NCBI GenBank assembly: GCA_037179335.1
Contig: JAKZHN010000003.1
Coordinates: forward strand, 1,550,001-1,614,000
Source: Cyclaneusma minus
Lineage: Eukaryota > Ascomycota > Leotiomycetes > Marthamycetales > Marthamycetaceae
Length of the DNA: 64,000 nt
Direction of reading: 5' to 3'
Below the pieces are notes generated by a model. That model was not told the DNA's origin. It searched no databases and was given only the letters and a program-made list of their open reading frames with translations. The translations under genes and the position numbers were made by a program. This document shows positions 34,620-45,900 of the stretch, piece by piece; the stretch's first letter is position 1, and the number at the start of each line of letters is the position of its first letter.

Positions 34620-37600
34620 TTTAAAGCTTTATTAGCTTAATTTTTTTATTCAAAAATTATAATTTAATTATTTTATTTAAGGCTTAAAATACAGCTATTA
34701 AATATTAAAAAAGTATTTTTTATTAATTTAATTTTAGGCTTAGCTTTAAATTTGGTATTTTAAAGCTTTTATTTTTTAAAATTTAACTACTTTTAAATAA
34801 CTGAAATGAAAATATTATTTATTTAAAATACCATTATTGCTTACAAATTTAAATTTCTAAAATCTGGATTAGAAATTATAAAATAGAAATTAAATATAAA
34901 TATTTTTATATATAGATTTTTCATATAATGCTTTAAATAAATAATAAATTAATAAAAACCGGTTTTAAATAAGCTATAAAATGGCTTTAAAAATAAATAA
35001 TAATGCCAAAAGGAAATTTATTCTTTATTTTCTTAGGCAGGTAGCAATAAGTGTTTTTGTATAATTTATTTTAGAAATGCGGGTATATTTGCATAATATT
35101 TTTTTAAAAATAATAGCCATTTATATTTAGAAGTAAGAATAAATATTAAGCAGATAAGATTTTTTTAAATATAGCGTTAAATTATTAAAAATTAAATTAA
35201 AATAAATTATCTGCCAAAATTATTATATTTTTGCACTATTAATTTTGATTTTTTATATAGTATAAATATAGCTTTGCTTTTAATTTTTTTAACTTTTTTA
35301 ATTTAAATATTTATTCTTTATTATAAATTTAAAAATTAAAGGAAATAAATTTTAAAATATTTATAATAATAAGGCCATTTATTTTTATCTGGTTTCAAAA
35401 TTTAAGCGGCTTGCCTTTAATAATAATTTTGCTTTGTTTTGTTAGCTATAAATATAGCTGTTTATTAAGCCTTTTTTTAAAAAAAAAGAAAATACCATTA
35501 AAGTCTAAAATTAGTTTTTTGCAATATAAAAATATGTATTTATTTCTTTTAATTTTAATTCTAATTTTAAATTATACCCAAAATTATTATTAGCTAGAAA
35601 TTATTGGGCATTTAGCTTATTATTTATTGGTTTTAAAATTCTTAATTTTCCCCATGGTTTTTTTGGTTTCTAAAACTTTTAAATACTTTTAGGTTTATTT
35701 CTATTGCCTAAATGCCGTTTTTCTTTTAGGCGTTGGAAAATTATATTCGGGTTTAAATTCTAACTCTAATTTAGGCTGGTATTTTAATTTATTTGGGGAA
35801 GGATTTAGCTATAAAGCCGGTAGCTTTGGTAATAATCGAAATGGTGCCCTAAAATCTGGTATAGCTGGTGGAATAATTTATATTTGAATTGGTAAAATAT
35901 TTATAGCTGCTTATTTTGAAATATTTAGCATTGCAATTGGTATTATGGAAATTGGCCTATTTGGCGTTATAAATACTAGCCAATTTAAAGGTAAATTATA
36001 AAACGTATCCTAATTTATATGCTATAATTTAGTATATATATTTTTTAAAATTTATATTCCTTTTATTAATTTCTATTATTATAATTTTATTTCTTATTCT
36101 TTTTATATATAAAAATCGTTAATTTAATTCCCAAATTTATAATATTTATAATATTTAAAATATTTTTTATAGCTTGGGCGCTGGCTATTATATTTTTAAA
36201 ATATATTCTCTTAATTTTAGCTATAGCTTTCTTAATGGGTTTTACCCTTTTAATTATTGAAAGAAATAGTGCTAATTTATAAATAAGCCTAAAGTAAATA
36301 CTAAATACCAAAAGGGTAGGAATAAAGCAATTTAATTTAGCTATATTATTTACCGCCTTAATTGCTATTTATAAAATAATTTTAATTAGGGTATTTAATA
36401 AGTTATTTAAAATGATTTTAATAGCTTTTTTAAAAATTGTATAATAGCGTTTATTTTGTCCAGTATTTTAATAGGCTTTCACCGGTATAATTTTTATTTA
36501 AATTCCTTTCAAGGCAATTTGGGCTTGAAATTTCTTATTAATAAATTTTATACCGGCATTTATAATTAGAAAATTAAATAGGCCCAAATATATATTAATT
36601 TATCTTTGCCTATGAGGATAATATAATTCTTATTATTTAAAATTTAATAGCTATATTTAGAATATAAACAATATAGTGGCTTTTCTATTAAAAAATATTT
36701 ATTAAAATTTTAATATTAAATTTAAATTTTTTACCAGTATTAAATTTAAAGCGTATTAAAGACTTGCCATAAAATTAATATTAATAATAATATTTAATAA
36801 TTTATTTTAGCGCTTTTATTTTAAAATTCTTATCCGCATTAAATAAAAAAAATTGCATTTTTTTATAATAATATATCCCTAGTTTTTATAAGTTTTCTTT
36901 AATTTAATTTTTATTAAATGCTTAATAGCTTTTTTATTATTGTTAAATTTAGCTGAAATAAATAAAAATCAAAAATGGCTTTATTTAATAAATATAGCTA
37001 TTTTAAAATCTCTTTAAATTATAGTATTTCTTATACTATTTTAATAAATAACCATTTCTTTTATATTATATAAACAAAATATAAAGGTATTATTATTTAT
37101 TTTAATAAAAAAATTACTTTAAATAGTATTTAAATATTAGCTATGCCCAATAGCTTATTTGGGCTATTGTTTCTAAAATAAATGCCAAAAATGCCCTTTA
37201 AAATAAATTTAAATTTTAGGCTAGGAATAATTATTTAAAAAGCCTTAAATTGATTAATACCATTGGATAATATTTTGGCTATACCGCTATTTCAAAAAAT
37301 GCCTTAAAAAATACCCTTAATATAGCGGCTATAAATGGTAAAAGTCTTTGCTATAAAAGTAGGATTCTTTAAGTAAAATAAATTAAATAGGGATATTTTA
37401 ATAAATAAATAGACTATTTATATATTTGCAAAAAAATTTATAATAGTTTAATCGTTTAAAATATTGATTTCAGTTATAAATAAATATAGTAATTTAAAAT
37501 TCAATTTAAAATTTAATTCAAGGCTTTCTTTGTCTTGAAAATTAAATAATTAAATAGCTTGGAAAAGCTGTATAATTTTAATAAAATATATAATATCCTC

Positions 37601-40008
37601 CGCTAATTATTAATTGTTAAATTTATTCTTTTATAATTCCGCTTTTTTAATTTTATAAAAAAAAATGGTAATGCTTTTTATTTAAGGGCTTTTTCCTTTT
37701 ATACCTTGACTTTTTTTTTTCCAGTATTTGTCCTATTTATTTTTAAAATGCTTAGTAAAAAAAGAATTTGGCTTACTATAAATATAGCAAAGCTTTTCTT
37801 TTTAAATCCCTTTTAAATTTGCTATTATATTGTTTATTATATAATTTTCTATTAATATAATAAATATAAAACTAATTTGCTAAAATTATCCTTAAATAAT
37901 TTAATTCCTTATTAATCTTATTACCATTTTATAAATATTAAAATTAAAATAATAAAGCTGCTATATAAAAAACATAGCTAAAGGATTTTGGACCATATTT
38001 GCAAAATCCAAAATAAATATAAATACTAAAAATATTAAATTGATTTGCAAAGCTGCTATTAATTTTCATTTTATTAAAAATGGCGAAATAAATTTGGACT
38101 GCTAAATTTTCATAGTCTGGCTATAAATTTAACAAAATCCATTTATAGTTTAAAATTTCTTAAATGCCTTAATAAAGCTAATTTTTAATAGCTTTATCCA
38201 ATTGGTATTCCAAATTAAAATTTAGCTAAATTTTCTAAAAATTATTAAATATCAAATCCAGGCATTTTATTTTAAATTTGCCTAAACTATTGGCAATAGC
38301 CTTATAAAGGCTAATATTAATTCATAAATTTTAATATTTCATTTTATTGGCTTTAATTTTAAATATTGTTTTGATAAATTTAACCTTTTTATTAAATATA
38401 TATTATAAATTTTTTAAAGCTTAATATCCAAAATATTAAATAGCTTATTGCTATAGCGGTTTTTCTTCTAATATACCTTACTAATATCGATAATCTTTTT
38501 TCTGGCTTTATAATTATTTTTGTTTTTTATTCCCGAGTTTAAAATTACTAAATTTCTATTTTTTTTATAATAGTAAAAGGCCGGAAAAATATATATATAT
38601 ATAACGTTTTTAAAAATAGTATTTTAATTTTAAAAAAGAATAGCGGGATATTGGGCCAGAAATTATTTCGTAATTAAAAATAGCTTTATAAAAGACTTTT
38701 AAAAATCCTAATATATTTTCTTGATATAGGACATGTTTTAAAAATAATTTGGCCAACGATTTAAATTAAATGTAAAACCGTTTCCAAAATGCTTAATCCT
38801 GAATTAGTTTTTTAATTGCTTTAATTTCTTTTAAAACTTTATTAAATATTTTGGCTAAAACAAAATTTGCAAGCTTGGAAATCTTTTTATTTTTTGGATT
38901 TTTAATTTAATTGGTTTTTGAAAAAGGGTTATTAGGCTTTTTATAAATGCCTTTAGCAATTTCTTCCAATATTAAATTCTTTTTATATACAATTTATTTC
39001 TTATTAAATTTATTTACTGGCCGATTTTCTAAATTATTTAATTTAATAGCCAAATTAAATAAAAAATTAATTAATTAATTATTTTTTTATTGCTTAATAA
39101 AAATCCCATACCTTTAAAAAAAACATTAATAATTTTGTTAATATTGCTGTCTATTATTTTAAATATTTTCAATAACCAATTTTTAAAATACTTTGAATAT
39201 AATATTTATAGCACTATTTCAATTATTTCTTATTTTTGCTTTTTTTATACCAATTTAAGATTATAGCATTTAATATAGGCTTAATATAAATAAATTGATT
39301 TTTAATATTAAAATTTAAAAAATTATAGCCTTTTATATATTAAAAATCTATTTTAAAAATATATAAAATTGAATAAAATCCATTATTCGCTTTTTTATTT
39401 TTGAAAGCTATAATTATTAAATTTAAAGCAGATAATTACTTAAACTAGGCGCTATAAAAAATATTGTTTTAAAAACAGGTAAATAAAATGTCAAAAATAT
39501 ACTGGGCAATTGCGCAGCTGCTAGGCTATACTGGCTGGCTATAAAATTCCTTAAATGCCAGGCGGGAATACTAGGCTTATTCTAAGCTTTTGCCTAGCTA
39601 AGGCTTAAAGCTGGGCTTAAATTTTGATATTGCAAATTTAAATGGTATAAATTTAAATAGTTTAAATTTGGATTAAACTGGGCTAAAGCTTTTAAATTAA
39701 CACTACGGGTAGAGGGCGCAATTTATTATTTATTTATTGCTTGGCTAAAAAATATAAAGAAAAAATTAAATCAGGATTTTAAAAATAATGTATTTAAAAG
39801 CAATTAAATGGCCGTATTAAAATACATTAATAAATAAAAAAATAAAGCTGGTTATTTGCATTCCAATTATTAATATTATATAACTTAAGAATTTTTAAGG
39901 TTTTTGCGCGCTTTAAAAAATTTAATTAATATAGCTGCGCTTATATATTTCTTTTTTTAATAATTTTGCAAATTTGCTGCCTTTAATAAAAAAAACGCTA
40001 ATTAATAT

Positions 40009-40218
40009 TAATTTACTAAAAGTAAATAGGTAAAATAATACACATGCAATTTGGAATTATTAGTATATTTTATTAATTGTATTTAAAAAAAAAGGCTGGC
40101 TTATCGCTGCTTTGTTTAAAGCCATTTCCAAGTCTTGGCGCTAGCGGCAGCTATGTGCGCACGGGCCACCCTGGCTGCCACCTTGATGCCTAAGGCTCTT
40201 GCTGCAATTGGTTAGACA
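40009..40218. repeat. Second nested element, right LTR
   Basis: 210 bp, with a GC-rich, little-mutated part at 40140-40210 (gcgcacgggccaccctgg). Elsewhere changes are in the RIP direction. Confidence 0.87.
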
Positions 40219-40223
40219 ATTAT

Positions 40224-41811
40224 AGCTATATTTCTAACGGAATTTATATTAATCCCCTTTTTTGCTTTTGCCTTTTTTATTTTATTTGCTATTTTTTATA
40301 TTTTTTTGCCTGCGCTTATTAAAATTACTATTTGCTTATTTATTATTATTACAATTTCTAATATTTTTTTGCTTTAGCTAATATTAATAAAAAACTATAG
40401 CAACTTTTTTATTTTAATTTAGCTAAATTTTATAATCAAAACCCTTTTAAATTACTATATTAAATTTAATTAAATAAATATAAATTTATCAAAAAGCGTT
40501 TTTCATAAACAAGAAAAAATTAATAGCTTGAAATATAATTTTTTATATAAAGAATTTCAATTCGAAATTGCATAGAAATTAAAATAATATAATAGTATTA
40601 AAGATTTTAAAAGCTAAATTTATTGCTTTTAAATTTTGATTTGCTTTTTAACAACGGCTAGCAAAATTTATAATATCGGAATATTAATTTAAAATAAAAA
40701 AATAAATAACTTATCAAGCAATAAAAAAAGCTTTATATTTTAAAACTAATATAGCTTTTTAAGCTTTTTTAAAATTTTCCAAATATTATTGCTAATATAT
40801 TTTATTGCGATCTTGGTATTTTTAAAAAGGCTTTTGGTAATAAAAGCTATAGCTTTTTTTTTATTAAATACTATATTTTTTAAATTATTTGCAAAAAAGA
40901 TTGGCCTAGCTGCAAATTAAATTTGGAAAGGCTGTGAAATATATTTTAATATTGTTTTTTAAAAGCATATTATAGCCCTGTATTTTAAAAGGTTTAATAA
41001 TTGGCTTATATTATTAAAGCCAGGGCATGCTATTATTAAATTAAAAAATATTTTTAAATAGGGAATAAATATTAAAGCCTATAGAAAAAAATATAATATA
41101 AATAATTAATTAATAAAAATAATTTCAAAGAAATTTTAATAAATATAGAGAAATATTATATTTTTAATGCGGATTTTTTAATGCTTAATAAATAATTAAA
41201 TAATTATAAAAAAAAACTTTTTTAAAGCGGATCTTTTAACGCTTTTAATTAGGCAAATTTTATAGCTTAATTATTATATATTAAATACCGGAATAAATTA
41301 ATATATAATAGAAAATGACTTTTTTTGCTTTTGCTTTTTTTTAAAAAAAGATATATATTTAAAAACTAATATTCATAGATTTTGCTATTGCAAGCGCTTA
41401 AAAGCGCTTTTTGGTATAAGAGAATAATATTTTAATTGCAATATATTAAATCGGCTTTATATTTAAAACGGTTTATATATAAATTCATAAAAATATGGAT
41501 TTTATTTATTTATATATGGTGTTTTTCGGCTTTATAAATATTGGATTAATTTGGAAAAATAACAAATGGCCGAATATAATGATTCTTTTTTATTGGAGGA
41601 TTTTTAAAGACTTTTCAAATGCATTCGGAAGTTTTTAAAAATTATAAAATCGAAATAATTAATGGAATAAATATTGGCGTATGAAATTATTGGTTTAAAT
41701 TATTTCTAATTTGCTTAAATATATTAAAATTTATTTAATTTATTAAATAAATAATTCTGTATTAGTTAGAAAATTCAATTTTAGCAATTATTTGGCGCCG
41801 GGCTTATAATT
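40224..41811 (-). other. Outer element interior, 5' part
   Basis: About 1.6 kb of strongly AT-rich sequence between the second nested element and the right outer LTR. No domain could be read. Confidence 0.6.
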
Positions 41812-41962
41812 TATTGAATTAAATTATATAGTAGTGATTTTTAATATATTAAAATAATGGTTTAAATATGGTGTAAAGCCCATATTTAAACCACTTTGCC
41901 ACGCTAGCTATGCTAGCCATGCTAGCTCTAGCTAGATGCCTGATTGCTAAGGCATTTTAACG
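41812..41962 (-). repeat. Outer element LTR (5' LTR by orientation), RIP-mutated
   Basis: 151 bp, aligned base for base with 25651-25801. Example: tcttgaactaggtcacatgg in the left copy is tattgaattaaattatatag here. The half nearest gene B is almost unmutated. Confidence 0.88.
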
Positions 41963-41967
41963 TACCC

Positions 41968-42607
41968 ATTCCAGCATTAAAATTGTAACACTCCTAATTG
42001 GAAGGCATAAGCCCTGGGATACTTTGCGCAGCAGAGAGGAAGCCCGACGGAAGCAGGAAATACGTGGTGCTCGCAGTGGCCGGGACGCTGAAATTAGTTG
42101 GATAATAAAATCCGCTGACCCGTTGTTCTGAGGCTTGCCAGGGGTATCCGTCAAAAATAGCAGCGCAGCCGCCAGTACTGTCTAACGCAGTCATCACAGT
42201 CGAGACACCGAGAAAAGGATAAGAGAAGAACGCCGTTGGACTAGGAATGACGAGATTATCTGGGCCAGTGAAAGCTGTATCATAGGCAAGGAGAGTAACA
42301 TTGTCTGGATCCATCTTCCGAGTCAGCTTGACTTCGAATCTAACAGGATCGGTGTTAATTGTTACTAACTGGGGCATGCCGTATTCTCCCCCAGGTCCGG
42401 GCCAACACATTCATTGCCGTAATCGCCATCTTGTATACAAAGGCCTGGAAGGACCCCAGAAACAGTGGTTAAAAGGGTAGTGGTACTCGAGTAATTATTA
42501 GGCACTGTGACTGAGGTGGTAACGACGGTATCCTGGTAGTGAATGACTTGTGTTAGGACAGTGGCGACGGTGACTTCGATCGAGGTTGTATGCCAATAAC
42601 TGGTCAT
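41968..42607 (-). pseudogene. Gene B, N-terminal half
   Basis: The minus strand encodes YWHTTSIEVTVATVLTQVIH, then LLAYDTAFTGPDNLVIPSP and SIPGLMPSN, aligned with gene A's exon 2 and the start of exon 3. Defects: a stop (tag at 41994-41996) immediately after PSN, where A reads Cys, possibly from a Trp codon by G-to-A change; and an apparent 1-bp loss near 42396, where the frame must shift to read GPGGEYGMPQ. Exon 1 is absent: the sequence upstream of 42607 is the protease fragment on the other strand. The reading continues at 25650, beyond the retroelement block. Confidence 0.8.
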
Positions 42608-43558
42608 ACGGAATCCCCGAATATAGGCAGCCTAGTTTTTGAAATTGACACAACCACTCCATATCTTTGGCTTCCTGTGTCCGTGTGCGACTATCTGCAA
42701 GACCTGTTCGGACTTATATACGACAACTCAACTCAACTATACACCATAAATGACACTCAGCGCACATTGAATCTATTTTTGGAGCCGAAAATAACATTCC
42801 ACATGGCAAACACGACTGCGTACCACAACGACTCCAGTCCCACCATGGAAAGCTTAGTATTTCCATACAATGCATTCGACCTCGTCGCCTCATACCCTGT
42901 CGTCGACACTCCCACTTACTACTTCCCCATCAAGCAAGCACAAAATGCTTCACAATACGTGCTTGGTCGAGCATTCCTTCAAGAGACCTATCTCGTAGCC
43001 GACTACGAACGCTCAATCTTCAAACTTTATCAAAGTAATTGGGACACTTCCCTTGCACCATCCATCCAGCCAATCCTTTCCGCCCAGCCAATTCTTACTA
43101 CAAACCCTACGAACACAACCATTCCAGCGTCCGGCTCGAAATCCACATCATCCAGCTTGGGCGCCATCATCGGAGGCGTCATTGGCGGCCTTCTTCTCAT
43201 TTCCATCATCGTCGCATCAATCTACTTCTGTTACATCAAGCCTAAGCGAAAGAGAGCTCTCGCCGCGTCTCAGAAAGCTGCTCAAGACGCAGATGAGCAA
43301 ATATTCAAGCACGAGCTACATCATGACGATTTGAAAGCTGGAACACCAAAGCTACCAGCCGAGATGAGTAGTGCTGAGTTTGATCAGCAGGGCCAAGAAC
43401 TCCAAGGCGTTCCGGTCGCAGAAGTTGAGGCTGTGGACAAAGCTAGAGAGATGCATGGTAATAGTAGGGGTAATGCAGGCTGGGGAAATGGAAGTAGGAG
43501 AAGTCAGATTTACGAACTGCCTGTGCCGGAGCCTGTGGGTGCTGAGATGAGAGGTTAA
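42590..43558 (+). pseudogene. Aspartic-protease-like membrane protein lacking its N-lobe
   Basis: Open frame of 322 aa, but it starts inside a pepsin-like fold. FEIDTTTPYLWLP (17-29) is the usual second active-site strand, here with DTTT rather than D-[ST]-G-T, so this lobe looks non-catalytic. YVLGRAFLQETYLVADYE (123-140) is the classic C-lobe block. A Ser/Thr-rich stem, a membrane segment (about 190-215, AIIGGVIGGLLLISIIVASI) and a basic cytoplasmic tail follow. The first ~200-250 residues expected in the family, including signal peptide and N-lobe, are missing, and the first codons overlap gene B on the opposite strand. It may be a 5'-truncated relic; a short expressed protein cannot be excluded. 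Confidence 0.65.
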
Positions 43559-44730
43559 AGGAGGGGTGTCTATAGCCTTTAGTCTAATAGTTTTGAACGG
43601 GGTGGATGGTGCAGCTTGACCGGCTCAGTTGGAAAGTTCTGTGCCCCTAAATGGGAGAATGGTGTTTATAGTTTGGAGTTTTAAGTTTTCTCGGCCGAGC
43701 TGTCTTTGTATCCTCGGCTTGCTTCTCAATTGAAGAACCGCGTATTTCCTCTATCCGATTTCAGATTCAATGCCCTCAAATTTTCAGCTTTCGTGTGCCT
43801 TCACAAGTCAATAATCCTTCTGCTCCTCACACTGGCAACAGCTTCTCTCACCAACATCAAGTCGCCCTCCAGCAGAACTCGCAAATTTTCCTTCGAGAGG
43901 AGAGGGAAATGGAAATACTCGTAATTCCCCACGTCCATTCCTTCATCGCCCGCCCTGTTCGGACTAGCGTGGCTTCCTTAGGCAGCCATATTGGGAATAG
44001 CTACAGAGGGAACTGGAGCTCTCTAGAGCTCCGTTCCTTAGCACTATTGAAGCAGCTGGAACAGACGTCTATATTTGCTCACTCATGACCCGAGTGAATC
44101 CAACACGCCACCACTCAGTATCTTAAGTAATTCTAGCTTAGGTTAGGACTGGAATCACTGTATTGGGCATTTGTACACTAGCTGGGCTTTTGGAGAATTA
44201 TTTTGTTATTATTTTTGACCCATTTTCACCAATCCTGATTAGACTAATTACCCATTTTACCTCCTAATTGCCTAATTTGAAGCATTAACGACTAGCACGT
44301 GCCACTGGTCAACATTATCCCGTTGACCAATGGGACGTGCCGTTGATCAATTTTCTCCGTTGATCAACGGCACGGAACAGTTCGAGCCTGATCGTAAGTA
44401 CGGCTAGAGGGTGTATAGGATCGATGAGAACTCTGATGCCGTTGCGCGATCTGAACTTGGTGGGGAGGCGGCTTCGTCGGTGTTCTTCGTAATAGCGGCT
44501 TGGGAGTTTTGAAAGTTCCTTGATAATGTCCATCATCTTAGTCCTCGTGACTTCATCGACGTCCAAAATACCCTCGTTGGAAACTCGTCAACTCATATGG
44601 CTTTTTCGGGGTACTTATCACACAGAAATTCCAGCCTCTCCTCGTCGCCCACTTCGGTCACTCGCTCCCCCATTGTAATCAATTGATCATCCCTCTCCGT
44701 CCAAGCAGTCTGGCCTTGCACCTTAAACGT
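43559..44730. other. Intergenic region with palindrome cluster
   Basis: No supported gene; frames at 43706-44088 and 44315-44566 show no motif. Contains the palindrome cluster at 44291-44380 and moderately AT-rich sequence upstream of it. Confidence 0.45.
44291..44380. repeat. Palindrome cluster, copy 2 (related to 10262-10366)
   Basis: Two successive hairpins. 44296-44340 has 18-bp arms (16 of 18 paired). 44337-44373 has 14-bp perfect arms, GTGCCGTTGATCAA, around a 9-bp loop. It ends aacggcacggaacag, nearly identical to the end of the 10.3-kb cluster. Confidence 0.6.
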
Positions 44731-44976
44731 CTAATCATGGCCGCAGGTGATAGTTTCTCCGTCGCTGAAACATCCGTGTCCGCAAATCTGGTTCAGACTA
44801 TTGTCCAGCAACCAATCGAAATCCGATTCCTTCCATGGATCATAAGCTTCTGGATCGTGTTCGAAGAATCCGTCTATCTTCAGCTTCTTAAATCGCATTA
44901 GTCCGCTCTCTGCTTCAACGAAGGGCGTCTCCGCGGTCCATGATGGCTGGTTCTCAAAAGAGTATCTGTTGGTATG
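44731..44976 (-). pseudogene. C-terminal fragment of an F-box-like paralogue
   Basis: The minus strand reads PSWTAETPF…GLMRFKKLKIDGFF…WLLDNSLNQICGHG, matching the tail of the gene at 47979-50054 (PTWSAKIPF…GFRFKQIKIVGY…RLLRDHVHEICW). Only the last ~80 residues remain. The upstream side is cut at 44981, where a different sequence (gggtagaacgaagtgatca) begins. Confidence 0.65.
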
Positions 44977-44980
44977 AAGA

Positions 44981-45900
44981 GGGTAGAACGAAGTGATCAC
45001 TTAAAGAGAAAATAACGAAGCTAGCAGGTAACGAGTATATTCATGGTTGAGTCTTGTCTATAGAAGAGCTCCCAGCGGTCGCGTAGATATACTCATGGCT
45101 AGCGTGGTGGCCTAAGGCCCTCAGGGGTAGCCATGGTGGTCATGATCAGGGGGTGGCGCACGGGCCACCCTGACCTTGGACATGTCGGTGTTGCAACAGT
45201 ATCAGCTCCTGCCGCAATCTCCTGCGTCGATGTAGAAGCGCTGTTGTGCGATGCGCTCGATGAGCGCCTGAATGGTCTCCTTCTCAGTGTCGAAACCCTC
45301 TCCAGCATCAGGACGGTGCACCATCCTTATCAAGCTTCTGTCGTACATTGGGACCATTCTGGACGATTCCACTGCCATCCAGTTGACTCAGCCTGAACGA
45401 AAGGTCTCGGTAAGGCGCTTGAAGGTGACGGTATCGACCTGTGTGTCTGATTCCTCAATCCAGTACTAGCAGTCTTTGCCAAGCTGTTGGTAACATAGAC
45501 AGACTTTCCTAAGACTGCGGACAGGAGCCTTCTCACACATATCGCTTGACGAGACTCTCTTCCTCGTTCTAGTAAGTTAGAGTGTCTCCTGAGTTTCTTG
45601 CAGGGTCGAATGGGACGCAGCAATGTCAGATATGAAGTCCGACATGTGGTTGGAAACCAGCTTTGATTCACGCAAGCCGGCTGGCTGGTAGAACCAGAAC
45701 GACGCCGACGCCAATTCGGGTTTTGCTGCAATGTACTGGATGGATGATGCGGGTGTTCTCGCACTCATAAAAAGGGCCTGAGAAAAGAGAGAATAGAAGA
45801 ACTGAAGAGAGAAGAGCTGAAGAGCTCTCTCTCACTGTATTTATAGACCTTCTGGCTTGTTATTAGCTTACAAAGAAAGCTTCTAGAAGAACGATGCCAG
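44981..45900 (-). mobile_element. Possible LTR/gag relic of a retrotransposon
   Basis: On the minus strand a promoter-like block (tataaatacagtgagagaga, near 45830-45850) and a pyrimidine-rich leader are followed by a short frame from 45768 (MSARTPASSIQYIAAKPELA), an arrangement like a Copia LTR plus gag start. The element abuts the F-box-like fragment at 44981. No reverse transcriptase or second LTR was found. Assignment is tentative. Confidence 0.35.

Larger units (their letters stand above)
34409..40218. mobile_element. Second nested LTR element, superfamily unassigned
   Basis: 5810 bp with LTRs of 211 bp (34409-34619) and 210 bp (40009-40218; they differ by a 1-bp indel in a purine run). 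A perfect target duplication ATTAT flanks it (34404-34408, 40219-40223). LTR ends are TGGTTTA and TTAGACA (TTAAATA in the left copy). The interior is RIP-degraded; short frames such as 35411-35593 and 36087-36311 are AT-rich chance frames. I could not place a reverse transcriptase, so orientation is open. Confidence 0.85.
25651..41962 (-). mobile_element. Outer LTR retrotransposon, Copia-type, carrying two nested elements
   Basis: Bounded by 151-bp LTRs (25651-25801 and 41812-41962) and a perfect 5-bp target duplication TACCC (25646-25650, 41963-41967). On the minus strand the LTR begins TGTTAGAATG, typical of Copia, and is preceded by a polypurine tract gagtgggag (complement of 25802-25810), which gives minus-strand orientation. 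Removing the two nested elements leaves only about 3.0 kb, short for a complete Copia element (about 5 kb), so it is internally deleted or non-autonomous. The interior is strongly AT-rich with no open frame. The right LTR differs from the left mainly by C-to-T/G-to-A changes, as RIP predicts. Confidence 0.85.

Noticed and set aside
35411..36311. AT-rich frames of 60 and 74 codons
   Set aside because: Compositional frames inside the second nested element; no motif.
26000..41800. Mitochondrial DNA or plasmid origin of the AT-rich block
   Set aside because: LTR pairs with target duplications and RIP-type changes explain the composition; no mitochondrial genes are seen.
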